Shown here piece after piece: positions 51,235-58,875 of a DNA stretch of 64,000 bases (positions are counted from its first letter, which is position 1; each line of letters opens with the position of its first letter). The notes below the pieces were generated by a model that was not told where the DNA came from, made no database searches, and saw only the letters and a list, made by a program, of their open reading frames with translations. The stretch lies in NCBI RefSeq assembly GCF_049889055.1, contig NZ_JBLTWO010000002.1:62001-126000 (forward strand), written 5' to 3'. A program made the position numbers and the translations under genes. Source of the stretch: Rhizorhabdus sp049889055. Lineage in GTDB: Bacteria; Pseudomonadota; Alphaproteobacteria; Sphingomonadales; Sphingomonadaceae.

Positions 51235-51768
51235 TCAGTTATAGGCGACGGTGGTCGAGAAGGTACCGCTGTAGTTTGCGCTGACGGTCGTATTGGTCAC
51301 CGTGAAGCTGCCGCCGACATAGAGCGTTCCGTCGCCCGAGAAGCCGCCGGTCGTGCCGAGCGTGCCCGACAGCGTGTCGGTGGTGGCTTCAGGGGTCAGC
51401 GTGACCGTGATGTTGTTGGTCCCGTCGGTCATCACGACCGAGGCTGGAACGGTGATGGCCACCGTCTGCGCGCCTTCGCCGGTGACGGTGTAGGACGCGC
51501 GCGTCCGGGTGCCGCCCGAGATCAGGACGGCGGTGCCGCTGTCCACCGTCGGCGTGTCAGACGAGGTCGAAATGGTGATCGTGCTGCTGCCCGAAGCGGG
51601 GCGGACAACCGTGCCGAAGGCAAGATTGTTGACCTTGGTGAGGGCAATCGGCTGGATGATGCGAACCGAACTCGTGGTCGATTCCGAATCACTTGCCTGA
51701 GCAAAAGCGGTGCCACCGACCGTCGTCGCCAGGACTACCGCACTCAACAGCTTCGATATGGTCTTCAT
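51235..51768 (-). CDS. DUF4402 protein, probable major pilin
   Basis: The 177-residue exported protein has a clear signal peptide (about 1-23, ending TAFA). The mature protein starts QASDSESTTSSVRIIQPIALTKVNNLAFGTVVRPASGSSTI, the DUF4402 opening, and continues as Ser/Thr/Gly-rich beta strands without Cys. It ends SGTFSTTVAYN, with penultimate Tyr. First gene, smallest subunit and hairpin behind it all suggest the most abundant subunit. DUF4402 proteins in sphingomonads are usually labelled hypothetical. A pilin role follows from the chaperone and usher genes downstream. Confidence 0.75.
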   Translation of the reverse strand: MKTISKLLSAVVLATTVGGTAFAQASDSESTTSSVRIIQPIALTKVNNLAFGTVVRPASGSSTITISTSSDTPTVDSGTAVLISGGTRTRASYTVTGEGAQTVAITVPASVVMTDGTNNITVTLTPEATTDTLSGTLGTTGGFSGDGTLYVGGSFTVTNTTVSANYSGTFSTTVAYN

Positions 51769-52051
51769 GATAACCCCCGAATAAACGATGCAACTACAAC
51801 CCTTTGGGAGAGAAGGTCGGAGCCCCCGCCCGAATGTGGCCCTTCTCCCTTCGGAAATTCCCGACTTGACGCAGTGTCGGGCTACAGCCCTTCCATCGCG
51901 TCAACCACGGTTATCGTTACACTAACTTTATCGCTTTCGATACGGGATTCTAACGATGATCCGGTCCCAGAGGCCGATGAATGGATTCTCGGTGCTGCAA
52001 GGCGCGACCGTCGCTGACCTGCGCAACGGCCGGGAACGGTCGTGATCCTGC
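51769..52051 (-). promoter_or_regulatory. Upstream region of the chaperone-usher operon
   Basis: The 283 bp between the major pilin gene and the peptidase gene contain no credible gene. Inverted repeats are present: 51860-51865 with 51876-51881 (perfect 6 bp), and a longer imperfect one pairing GGGAGA/GAAGG near 51804-51814 with CCTTCTCCC near 51840-51849. The segment near 51900-51960 is AT-richer. The operon promoter must be here, but I could not place -35/-10 with confidence. Confidence 0.35.
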
Positions 52052-53713
52052 CTATTTGCGCAGCGCCGCGCTTTCGTCGCGCTTCGCGCGGAACTCGGAG
52101 TCCGCGCTCCATTCCGGCCATTCCCGGCTGTCGGCGAGCGTGCGGCCCGTCGCGTAGAGCAGGGTGAGGTCAGGCGCGACGTTGGACAGGTCCCAATCGT
52201 CGCTCCATTCGTCGGCCGGCTGGTGATAGCGGTCCTTCACATAGGCCTCCGACAGCGCATTGCCCCGCGCCGCGCCGCCGTTGAGCAGGTCGATGCCGGG
52301 CTCGAAAGAGACGGCCGGAATGCCTGCCTTCGCCATGGGGAAGTGATCCGATCGGAAGAAGGCGCCCGTCTGCGTATTGGGATCGGGAACGAAGGTCCGG
52401 CCCATCGCCTTGCCCTGCGTGACCAGCATGTCGAGCAGACCGAGCTTGGCGACGCCCGAGATGGAGAAGTCGCGCGCCTGACCGCCGCCGACGATGCTGT
52501 CCATGTTGATGACGCCTGCGGTCTTGCCCGCGGGATAGACCGGATTCGCGGCATAATAGGTCGAGCCCAGCAGGCCCTTCTCCTCAGCGGTCACGGCAAG
52601 AAAGACGATCGAGCGGTCGGTGCGCGGCGCCCTGGCGAAGGTCCGCGCCAGTTCGAGCAGCGCGGCGATGCCGGTCGCATTGTCGCGGGCGCCGTTATAG
52701 ATGCGGTCGCCGCGCGCGTCGGGCAGGCCGACGCCGAGATGGTCCCAATGGCCCGAATAGATCACCGTCTCGCCGGGATGGCCCTTGCCGGGCAGGCGCC
52801 CGAGCACATTATAGCTGACGATCTTCTCCGGCTTCACCGCATAGTCGGCGTCGAGCGTCGCCTTCAGCGGTACTGGCTTGAAGTCCTTGCGTCGGGCAGC
52901 TGCCTTCATCGCCTCGAAGTCGAGGCCCGAGGCCTTGAACAGGTCGACGGCGAGGTCGCGCTGGATCCACCCCTCCATCGGGCTGTGCGCCGAGGCCGGA
53001 TCCTGGCGGACGATGTCGAACATCGTGTTGGTGTTCGAGTTCTTGACCGTGGCCCAGCCATAGGAGGCGGGGGCGGTCTCGTGGATGACGAGCACGCCGG
53101 CCGCGCCCTGCCGCGCGCCTTCCTCATACTTGTAAGTCCAGCGGCCATAATAGGTCATGGTCTTGCCGCCGAAATCGCCTTCGCCGCCCTCGAAGTCCGG
53201 ATCGTTGACCAGGACGACCATGATCTTGCCCTTGAGGTCGGTGCCCTTGAAATCGTCCCAGCCGCGCTCGGGCGCCTTCACGCCATAGCCGACGAACACC
53301 AGCGGCGCGCCGGCCAGCTTGACCTCGCTCTGCCCGGTCATGGCGGCACGCACCGCGATCTCCTCGCCCTGCGTCAGCGCGCGGGGCGCAGCGTCGCCGA
53401 TGCGCAGGCTCAGCTTCGGCGAGCCAACGATGTCGGACTTGAGCAGCGGCACGTCCTGCGTCCAGCCGCCGCCGGTGCCGCCCGGCTGCAGCCCAGCGGC
53501 CTTCATCTGGGCGGTGATATAGTCGATCGTCTTCTTCTCGCCCGCCGTCGCGGGGGCGCGGCCCTCATAGCTGTCGTCGGCGAGCGTCTTCACATCCTGC
53601 GCATATCGCTGCAGGTCGAAGCCGGGAGCGGGCTGGGCCGCAATCGCAAGGGCCGGCACGAGCGAGATCGAGCAGGCGAGGGCGGTGAGCATCGTGCGCA
53701 TGAGCGGGGGCAT
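52052..53713 (-). CDS. Exported M28-family zinc metallopeptidase
   Basis: The 553-residue aminopeptidase-type protein has a signal peptide (about 5-25, ending AIAAQ). It continues with RYAQDVKTLADDSYEGRAPATAGEKKTIDYITAQMKAAGLQP. A PA-type insert (about 135-265) lies between the pro part and the catalytic domain. Zinc ligands are seen as SGHWDHLG, the Asp of GARDNATGIAALLELA, EE in VTAEEKGLLGS, the Asp in INMDSI and the late His in RSDHFPMAKAGIPA. It should trim peptides in the periplasm or outside. ATG 53713 is taken; the frame is open slightly further up and ATG 53701 is an alternative. Confidence 0.9.
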   Translation of the reverse strand: MPPLMRTMLTALACSISLVPALAIAAQPAPGFDLQRYAQDVKTLADDSYEGRAPATAGEKKTIDYITAQMKAAGLQPGGTGGGWTQDVPLLKSDIVGSPKLSLRIGDAAPRALTQGEEIAVRAAMTGQSEVKLAGAPLVFVGYGVKAPERGWDDFKGTDLKGKIMVVLVNDPDFEGGEGDFGGKTMTYYGRWTYKYEEGARQGAAGVLVIHETAPASYGWATVKNSNTNTMFDIVRQDPASAHSPMEGWIQRDLAVDLFKASGLDFEAMKAAARRKDFKPVPLKATLDADYAVKPEKIVSYNVLGRLPGKGHPGETVIYSGHWDHLGVGLPDARGDRIYNGARDNATGIAALLELARTFARAPRTDRSIVFLAVTAEEKGLLGSTYYAANPVYPAGKTAGVINMDSIVGGGQARDFSISGVAKLGLLDMLVTQGKAMGRTFVPDPNTQTGAFFRSDHFPMAKAGIPAVSFEPGIDLLNGGAARGNALSEAYVKDRYHQPADEWSDDWDLSNVAPDLTLLYATGRTLADSREWPEWSADSEFRAKRDESAALRK

Positions 53714-53764
53714 CCTGTCTGGGGAAATTATTTGTCTATACATTAAGCGGGGAAGAGCCCGCCC

Positions 53765-54610
53765 TCAGCGATTGCCGCCGATCAGGTCGCCGATCCCGCC
53801 CAGCACCGAGCCCTCGCCGCGATTCTGCCCGGTGCCCATCGCGGCGGCCATCATCCGGCCGGCGAGGCGCGAGAAGGGGAGCGACTGGATCCAGACCTTG
53901 CCGGGTCCGCGCAGGCGCGCGAAGAACAGGCCTTCGCCGCCGAAGAAGATGCTCTTGACCCCGCCCGCCGTGATCAGGTCGAAATCGACGCTGGGGGTGA
54001 AGGCGGCGATGCAGCCGGTGTCGACATGGATTTCCTCGCCCGCCGCCAGTTCGCGCTCGACCACGGTGCCGCCCATCTGGACGAACACCCAGCCGTCGCC
54101 TTCGAGCTTCTGCATGATGAAGCCTTCGCCGCCGAACAGCCCGGTCATCACGCGCTTCTGGAAGTGAACGCCGATCGACACGCCGCGCGCGGCGGCGAGG
54201 AAGCTGTCCTTCTGGCAGATCAGCCGGCCGCCATAATCGGCCAGCCGGATCGGCAGGATGGCGCCCGGCGTCGGCGAGGCGAAGGCGACGCGCGCCTTGC
54301 CCTGGCCCTGGTGGGTGAAGACGGTGGTGAACAGGCTTTCGCCGGTGACGAGGCGCTTGCCCGCGCCGAGCAGCTTGCCCATGAAGCCTTCGTTGGCGCC
54401 GCCGCTGCCGTCGCCGAAGACCGTCGTCATGCTGATGCTGCCGTCCTTCCAGACGAGCGCGCCCGCCTCGGCCACCGCGCTCTCGCCGGGATCGAGCTCG
54501 ATCTCGACGAACTGCAGTTCCTGACCCTTGATCTCGAAATCGATATCGTCGGCAACGCTCGCGCTGCGATGGTGCGACTGTGGCTGGCCCCAGGGGCTAT
54601 CGAAAGACAT
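53765..54610 (-). CDS. AIM24/TIGR00266 family protein
   Basis: The 281-residue cytosolic protein shows the AIM24 beta-prism pattern: IKGQELQFVEIELDPGESAVAEAGALVWKDGSISM, LLGAGKRLVTGESLFTTVFTHQGQGKARVAFASPTPG, FQKRVMTGLFGGEGFIMQKLEGDGWVFVQMGGTVVERELAAGEEIHVDTGCIAAF and GGVKSIFFGGEGLFFARLRGPGKVWIQSLPF. The bacterial function is unknown. GGAG six bases before ATG 54610 fixes the start. It is transcribed towards the peptidase gene, 51 bp away, and is divergent from ndk. Confidence 0.9.
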   Translation of the reverse strand: MSFDSPWGQPQSHHRSASVADDIDFEIKGQELQFVEIELDPGESAVAEAGALVWKDGSISMTTVFGDGSGGANEGFMGKLLGAGKRLVTGESLFTTVFTHQGQGKARVAFASPTPGAILPIRLADYGGRLICQKDSFLAAARGVSIGVHFQKRVMTGLFGGEGFIMQKLEGDGWVFVQMGGTVVERELAAGEEIHVDTGCIAAFTPSVDFDLITAGGVKSIFFGGEGLFFARLRGPGKVWIQSLPFSRLAGRMMAAAMGTGQNRGEGSVLGGIGDLIGGNR

Positions 54611-54776
54611 TGAAAACTCCGCGCTAAATGGATGGCCTGCTTCTACCATGCGGCGGCGCCCGGCCAATGGCGCGAATCATGGAGCGGCAGCGGTGCCAGC
54701 CTTGCCTTGCCATCGGCCCGCGCAACCACTAAAGGCGCGCCATCTTCCACCCAGACAGACATGGAGCCGCTCGCCG

Positions 54777-55199
54777 ATGGCGACCGAACGTACCTTTTCG
54801 ATCATCAAGCCCGATGCGACGCGTCGCAACCTGACGGGCGCGATCACCGCCAAGCTCGAGGAGGCCGGCCTGCGCGTCGTCGCTTCCAAGCGCATCCACA
54901 TGACCCAGGAACAGGCCGAGGGTTTCTATGGCGTGCACCGCGAGCGTCCCTTCTTCGGCGACCTCGTCAGCTTCATGATCTCGGGCCCGGTCGTGGTCCA
55001 GGTGCTCGAGGGCGAGAACGCCGTCGCGCGCAACCGTGAAGTGATGGGCGCCACCAACCCGGCGAACGCCGACGAGGGCACGATCCGCAAGACCTTCGCG
55101 GAATCGATCGAAGCCAACTCGGTCCATGGTTCGGACAGCCTCGAGAACGCCAAGATCGAGATCGACTATTTCTTCAAGCCGGAAGAAATCGTCGGCTGA
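54777..55199 (+). CDS. ndk: Nucleoside diphosphate kinase
   Basis: This 140-residue enzyme equilibrates nucleoside di- and triphosphates through a phospho-His intermediate. The catalytic His is His117 in NSVHGSDS. The opening TERTFSIIKPDATRRNLTG, the nucleotide-contact ERPFFGDLVSFM and the end EIDYFF are canonical. The ATG at 54777 gives full-length family alignment; the open frame upstream belongs to the divergent gene's antisense. The GNAT gene follows after two bases. Confidence 0.97.
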   Translation: MATERTFSIIKPDATRRNLTGAITAKLEEAGLRVVASKRIHMTQEQAEGFYGVHRERPFFGDLVSFMISGPVVVQVLEGENAVARNREVMGATNPANADEGTIRKTFAESIEANSVHGSDSLENAKIEIDYFFKPEEIVG

Positions 55200-55201
55200 T
55201 C

Positions 55202-55723
55202 ATGACGGACCCCGTCATCAGGCGGGCCGTTTGCGAGGATGCCGCCGCGCTGGCTTTGGTCGGCGCGGCGACCTTCCTCGAAACCTATGCGCACATCATC
55301 GGCCTGCCCGACATGCTGCAGCACTTCGAAGGCAAGAACAGCGCCGACGCCTGGCGCGCCTTCACGAGCGATCCCGCCGGTGCCGCCTGGATCGCCGAAA
55401 TCCCCCAGACCCGCGCGCCGATCGGCTTCGCGCTGCTGACCCCGCCAGACCTGCCGATCGAGACCGGCCCGACCGACATCGAGCTGCGGCGCATCTATGT
55501 CATGGGCAAATGGCACGGGCACAGACTCGGACGGCGCCTGGTCGACGAAGCGACCGCCCATGCGCGAGAACGCGGGATGCAGCGCCTGCTGATCGGGGTC
55601 TATTCGGGCAATGACGCGGCGATCGGCTTCTACCGCCGCCTCGGTTGCGAACTGGTGGGATCGCGCCGCTTCCAGGTCGGCGACGCGGTGTTCGACGATC
55701 TGATCTTCGGGCTGGATCTGTAA
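55202..55723 (+). CDS. GNAT family N-acetyltransferase
   Basis: The 173-residue product has the GNAT fold order: VIRRAVCEDAAALALVGAATFLETY at the N-terminus, beta-4 IELRRIYVMGKWHGHRLGRRLVDEATAHARERG (motif A with the acetyl-CoA pyrophosphate loop), LLIGVYSGNDAAIGFYRRLGCELVGSRRFQVGDAVFDDLIFGLDL (motif B). The substrate is unknown. It starts two bases after ndk, so it is co-transcribed. The last 51 coding bases are repeated, with four differences, at 56979-57031, after which the flanking DNA changes composition. Confidence 0.9.
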   Translation: MTDPVIRRAVCEDAAALALVGAATFLETYAHIIGLPDMLQHFEGKNSADAWRAFTSDPAGAAWIAEIPQTRAPIGFALLTPPDLPIETGPTDIELRRIYVMGKWHGHRLGRRLVDEATAHARERGMQRLLIGVYSGNDAAIGFYRRLGCELVGSRRFQVGDAVFDDLIFGLDL

Positions 55724-55725
55724 GC
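55673..55725 (+). repeat. Direct repeat R1, original copy (3' end of the GNAT gene)
   Basis: This 53-bp stretch covers the last 16 codons and stop of the GNAT gene. It recurs in the same direction at 56979-57031 with 4 mismatches, two of them silent (GAT/GAC and TAA/TAG). It bounds the low-GC islet on its left. Confidence 0.8.
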
Positions 55726-55814
55726 AAAAAATCCATCGACGCCTGCTATCGACACATGGCTAGAACAATCGAGATGGGATGTATTTCTGCCGGAAAGCTA
55801 TTTAGCTTACCGCT

Positions 55815-56213
55815 ATGCGAACGCACCTAGAATTCAGATCTCACGGGCTACTTGATGCTCATGGTAACCCAGATTTTTCGCAAGCCAAGAAGGTTGCGGA
55901 CCACTTAAAGTCTATGTTGCCGAGCGCCGGGTTCGAGGTCGAAGACCTAATCTCGGAAGACTGGGGATGGTCGGTGCGATTGCGCCATGATCCGTTCCCA
56001 CTCTGGATCGGCTGTGGCTTTTATCCGGAATATGAAGACGGCTTCTTATGCTTTATCGAGCCATCCAAGCCGTATGTTCGAAAGTGGCTCAAGCGTATAC
56101 CGACGGAGCAACCTGTCGAGCGACTTGCGGATGCGGTCGAACGTATTCTGCGAGAAGACAAAGACGTTCGCGATTTGCGCTGGTGGACTGAAGAAGAGGT
56201 TCGGCAAGGCTAA
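55815..56213 (+). CDS. Conserved hypothetical protein in the low-GC islet (gene A)
   Basis: This 132-residue soluble protein is rich in aromatic and charged residues: FRSHGLLDAHGNPDFSQAKKVADHLKSMLPSAGFEVEDLISEDWGWSVRLRHDPFPLWIGCGFYPEYEDGFLCFIEPSKPYVRKW. The middle resembles a conserved hypothetical family found scattered in Proteobacteria, whose function I do not know. Base composition and codon use (TTA, CTA, ATA, AGA) differ strongly from ndk and GNAT. The region 55724-55814 before it is AT-rich and presumably contains its promoter. It lies between R1 and the degraded copy of the gene at 57616. Confidence 0.65.
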   Translation: MRTHLEFRSHGLLDAHGNPDFSQAKKVADHLKSMLPSAGFEVEDLISEDWGWSVRLRHDPFPLWIGCGFYPEYEDGFLCFIEPSKPYVRKWLKRIPTEQPVERLADAVERILREDKDVRDLRWWTEEEVRQG

Positions 56214-56288
56214 TGGTCCACTCCGGGGCCGCTTCCGACCCTGCAACCTTTACAAATGGACGAGCTAACAAAAGCGGAGGCCGGGCAT

Positions 56289-56475
56289 TACCCCCTTCCG
56301 CTGGCGGCTCGTCCAGATGTCGTCGAGGCGCTTCTAAGCTGCGGCCGCAGTGGTATCGTCGATCATCGACAGGCCACGCAGGCGGACTTCGCTGCCGCCG
56401 AGGAAGCCGCGCTCAGTTATATAGCCCACATCATTAAAGGTGACGCCGCCGACGACGGTGAAACGGCGCATCACA
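56289..56475 (-). pseudogene. Degraded duplicate of the 3' end of the 57616-58239 gene
   Basis: On the minus strand this stretch aligns with 57616-57811, which codes for the last third of the anchored conserved protein. The copy still reads TFNDVGYITERGFLGGS, EVRLRGLSM and KRLDDIWTSRQRKG, against DVGYAIEGGFLGGS, EVRLRGLSM and KRLDQIWASRHRKKG. It has an in-frame TAG where the intact gene has CAG, a deletion of about 12 bases near its upstream end, and a one-base loss at the stop. There is no start. It is a remnant, and any plus-strand frame across it (56256-56492) is spurious. Confidence 0.8.
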
Positions 56476-56519
56476 GTAAGTGGTATTGCTAAACTGGCCC
56501 ATCAAACTACGATAAGGAA

Positions 56520-56945
56520 ATGGGTGCCATCATAAGAAGTCTGGTGGTGGCTGCGGCGCCGATCTTCGCCATCGTAGCTCTTTTGATTACGAGGCCTAGC
56601 CTTGGCTGGGTTGATGTTGCCATCAGCCTTGGGATCGCGTTCGCGGCCAGCTACGGTATTTTGATCGCAGCTATTCCAATCCACCTGATGCTTCGGCAGT
56701 TTAATCGAACGGATTTTGCGAGCTATCTGTTGGCGTTCCTGCTCGCTCTGGTCGCGTTGATCGCAATCTCAACCATCGTCGAAGGTTCACCGCCGCCGCC
56801 GATGCCGAACGATAATTCGCCCTTCGCCGAGATGACGCTGAGGAATGGCGGATGGATTTTTTTCATCATCGTCGGGGCGCCAATCGTAACAGTGATGGCT
56901 TGGATTTTCTGGCGGTTTGCAGCTTTTCCGCACACAGATTTGTAG
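56520..56945 (+). CDS. Small polytopic membrane protein in the islet (gene B)
   Basis: The 141-residue product has four predicted membrane helices (about 5-25, 32-55, 66-87 and 110-135). A periplasmic or cytoplasmic loop (EGSPPPPMPNDNSPFAEMTLRNGG) lies before the last. I recognise no family. AAGGA is directly upstream but very close to the ATG. Codon use is AT-richer than in the genome core. It sits between the degraded copy of the 57616 gene and the second R1 copy. Confidence 0.55.
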   Translation: MGAIIRSLVVAAAPIFAIVALLITRPSLGWVDVAISLGIAFAASYGILIAAIPIHLMLRQFNRTDFASYLLAFLLALVALIAISTIVEGSPPPPMPNDNSPFAEMTLRNGGWIFFIIVGAPIVTVMAWIFWRFAAFPHTDL

Positions 56946-56978
56946 TCACGGGCTGGCTGCTAAAGGGGCGACTTTTAA

Positions 56979-57031
56979 CAGGCTGGCGACGCGGTGTTCG
57001 ACGACCTGATCTTCGGGCTGGATCTGTAGGC
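56979..57031 (+). repeat. Direct repeat R1', second copy of the GNAT 3' end
   Basis: Same orientation as 55673-55725, 49 of 53 positions identical. It would still encode GDAVFDDLIFGLDL and a stop (TAG in place of TAA), but no GNAT gene precedes it. The silent differences suggest it came from a divergent allele rather than from recent slippage. Confidence 0.8.
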
Positions 57032-57091
57032 CGTAAAATCTACAGGGGCGGCCGCTTTCGGCCTATGGCCTGAAAGCCCGAAAAGGGGTGG

Positions 57092-57517
57092 TCAGCGGAC
57101 GTATGTCTGACCTTTCACGCTCGCTATTGCCGCCGTTGTAAATGCGAGGAGGTGAACCAGCAGGGTCACAAGCAAATACAGACTGCCCAACTCGGAGGCA
57201 TCCCCTGCCAGCCCGTCATGGACTGCGAGGCCCGACACCCGCAAGAACAGCGACATGCCTTGTGGATAAACTATGATCGCGACCGGAACAAATATGAGAT
57301 GTGGAAACCATCGCAGTGTATATTTTTGAGCGATCATCCATGCGATAGCGGAGAGGGCAAGTGGCGCCAGCGTTGCCACAAGCCATAGAAACCAAAGGCA
57401 GACTATGTTTACTGCGGGCCGTGCGTAAAAGGCGATCGTATCAATCGCAGAAGGGGCGGCATACACTGTGGTGGCCGCTAAGGCAGCACTGTATGCGACA
57501 AGATCAAGACGCTTCAT
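57092..57517 (-). CDS. Small polytopic membrane protein in the islet (gene C)
   Basis: The 141-residue product has four hydrophobic segments (about 8-24, 30-58, 68-86 and 110-135; for example IVCLWFLWLVATLAPLALSAIAWMI) and few charged residues. No family recognised. The frame is open up to 57646, but the upstream part overlaps the 3' end of the neighbouring conserved gene; ATG 57517 (MKRLDLVAYS) is taken, with ATG 57544 possible. No good ribosome site is visible. It lies between R1' and the intact anchored-protein gene. Confidence 0.5.
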   Translation of the reverse strand: MKRLDLVAYSAALAATTVYAAPSAIDTIAFYARPAVNIVCLWFLWLVATLAPLALSAIAWMIAQKYTLRWFPHLIFVPVAIIVYPQGMSLFLRVSGLAVHDGLAGDASELGSLYLLVTLLVHLLAFTTAAIASVKGQTYVR

Positions 57518-57615
57518 TCCGTAAGCATGACTTTTAGCCCGCATGTCCGCAAGGCTAGCGATTCCTACAGACTGTTGTCGTGAGCATACAGCATAGCAAC
57601 GTCGAAAGATGAAGT

Positions 57616-58239
57616 TTATCCCTTCTTCCGGTGGCGGCTCGCCCATATCTGGTCGAGGCGCTTCTGGGCTGCGGCCGCCGTCGTGCGGCCGATCATCGAT
57701 AGGCCGCGCAGGCGGACTTCGCTGCCGCCGAGGAAGCCGCCCTCGATCGCATAGCCGACGTCATAGAGGGTGACGTCCTCGGCGACGTCGCCGCCGACGG
57801 TGAAGCGGGTCGTGATCGCGACGGGCAGGCGGGCGTCGCCGCGTGGGCGTTCCTGCTCGCCGGCATCGCGGCGGGCCTTGCGCAGGCCGTCGGACAGCCA
57901 GTCGGCCTCGATGCGCGGGTCGGTGCTGTCGACGGGATCAAGGTCCAGCGCTTTGGGGAAGGCGATGGTCTGGCCCTGGATGACCTGTTCCCCGGTCGGC
58001 TGCAGCGCGAGACGGTCGCCCTTCTTCTCGACCTGGGCACGCAGGACGAGGATGCGCGCCTTCGTGCCGGCGGCTCGGTCCTGGGCGACCTTCTCCTCCT
58101 CGTTATGGCGGCGTTCGCTGTAATTGTTCCAGAGGGTCAGCACCGACACGACGAGCGCGGCCACGCCCAGCGCCTCGCCCAGCGTGATCCAGCGCAGCCG
58201 GCGCCGGCGGGCTTCCGCCGCAGAGGTCTCTTCAGCCAT
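57616..58239 (-). CDS. Conserved membrane-anchored protein of unknown function
   Basis: The 207-residue product has a short basic N-terminus (EARRRRLRW), one membrane helix (about 20-41, LGEALGVAALVVSVLTLW) and a short charged coiled segment. A globular beta-rich part follows (about 60-185; ARILVLRAQVEKKGDRLALQPTGEQVIQGQTIAFPKAL, then ITTRFTVGGDVAEDVTLYDVGYAIEGGFLGGSEVRLRGLSMIGRT). It overlaps purN by 8 bp, so it is likely co-transcribed with purM-purN. Part of its 3' end is duplicated as a pseudogene 1.3 kb away. Function unknown. Confidence 0.75.
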   Translation of the reverse strand: MAEETSAAEARRRRLRWITLGEALGVAALVVSVLTLWNNYSERRHNEEEKVAQDRAAGTKARILVLRAQVEKKGDRLALQPTGEQVIQGQTIAFPKALDLDPVDSTDPRIEADWLSDGLRKARRDAGEQERPRGDARLPVAITTRFTVGGDVAEDVTLYDVGYAIEGGFLGGSEVRLRGLSMIGRTTAAAAQKRLDQIWASRHRKKG

Positions 58240-58810
58240 GGCTCCGGATATAGGCAGCCAGAGCCTCGGGATAAAGGCGGTGTTCCTCGATCAGCACGCG
58301 ATCGGCGAGCGTCTCGGGCGTATCGCCCGGCAGGATCGGCACGCGCGCCTGGGCGATGACCTCGCCATCGTCGAGTTCGGGCGTCACGACATGGACCGAA
58401 CAGCCGGCCTCCGCGTCGCCCGCCTCGATCGCGCGCTGGTGCGTGTCGAGGCCCTTGTACTTCGGTAGCAGCGAGGGATGGATATTGACGATCCGGCCTT
58501 CCCAGCCCCCGATGAAACCCTCGCTCAGGATCCGCATATAGCCGGCCAGCGCGATGAAGCGGACGCCGGCCTTGCGCAGTGCGACGTCCACGATCGCATC
58601 GAACTCGGCGCGCTTGAGGCCCTTGTGGCTGTGCGCGAAGGTGGCGATGCCGGCCGCGCGGGCATGGTCGAGACCGGCCGCCGCCGGATCGTTGGACGCG
58701 ACGAGGACAACGGCATAGGGGCAGTCGGCCGCCTGCGACGCCTCGATCAGCGCGGCCATGTTGCTGCCCCGGCCCGAGATCAGGATGGCGATCGGCGTCT
58801 TGTCGGTCAC
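58232..58810 (-). CDS. purN: Phosphoribosylglycinamide formyltransferase
   Basis: This 192-residue enzyme transfers the formyl group from 10-formyl-THF to GAR in purine synthesis. IAILISGRGSNMAALI is the substrate loop. The catalytic Asn, His and Asp are in IVNIHPSLLPKYKGLDTHQRAI and VTPELDDGEVIAQ. It is adjacent to purM on the same strand (65 bp apart). Length is canonical. Confidence 0.96.
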   Translation of the reverse strand: MTDKTPIAILISGRGSNMAALIEASQAADCPYAVVLVASNDPAAAGLDHARAAGIATFAHSHKGLKRAEFDAIVDVALRKAGVRFIALAGYMRILSEGFIGGWEGRIVNIHPSLLPKYKGLDTHQRAIEAGDAEAGCSVHVVTPELDDGEVIAQARVPILPGDTPETLADRVLIEEHRLYPEALAAYIRSHG

Positions 58811-58875
58811 GCGTTCAGAACCTCGTCGATGCCCGTGTCCGGGCGATCAGCGGCGGGAAGCGGCGAGGGCGCCGT

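Noticed and set aside
51055..52017. 320-residue plus-strand frame over the major pilin gene and its upstream region
   Set aside because: Antisense to a DUF4402 gene with a good signal peptide; no domain seen.
56256..56492. 78-residue plus-strand open frame in the islet
   Set aside because: It is antisense to the degraded copy of the 57616 gene; the similarity is on the other strand.
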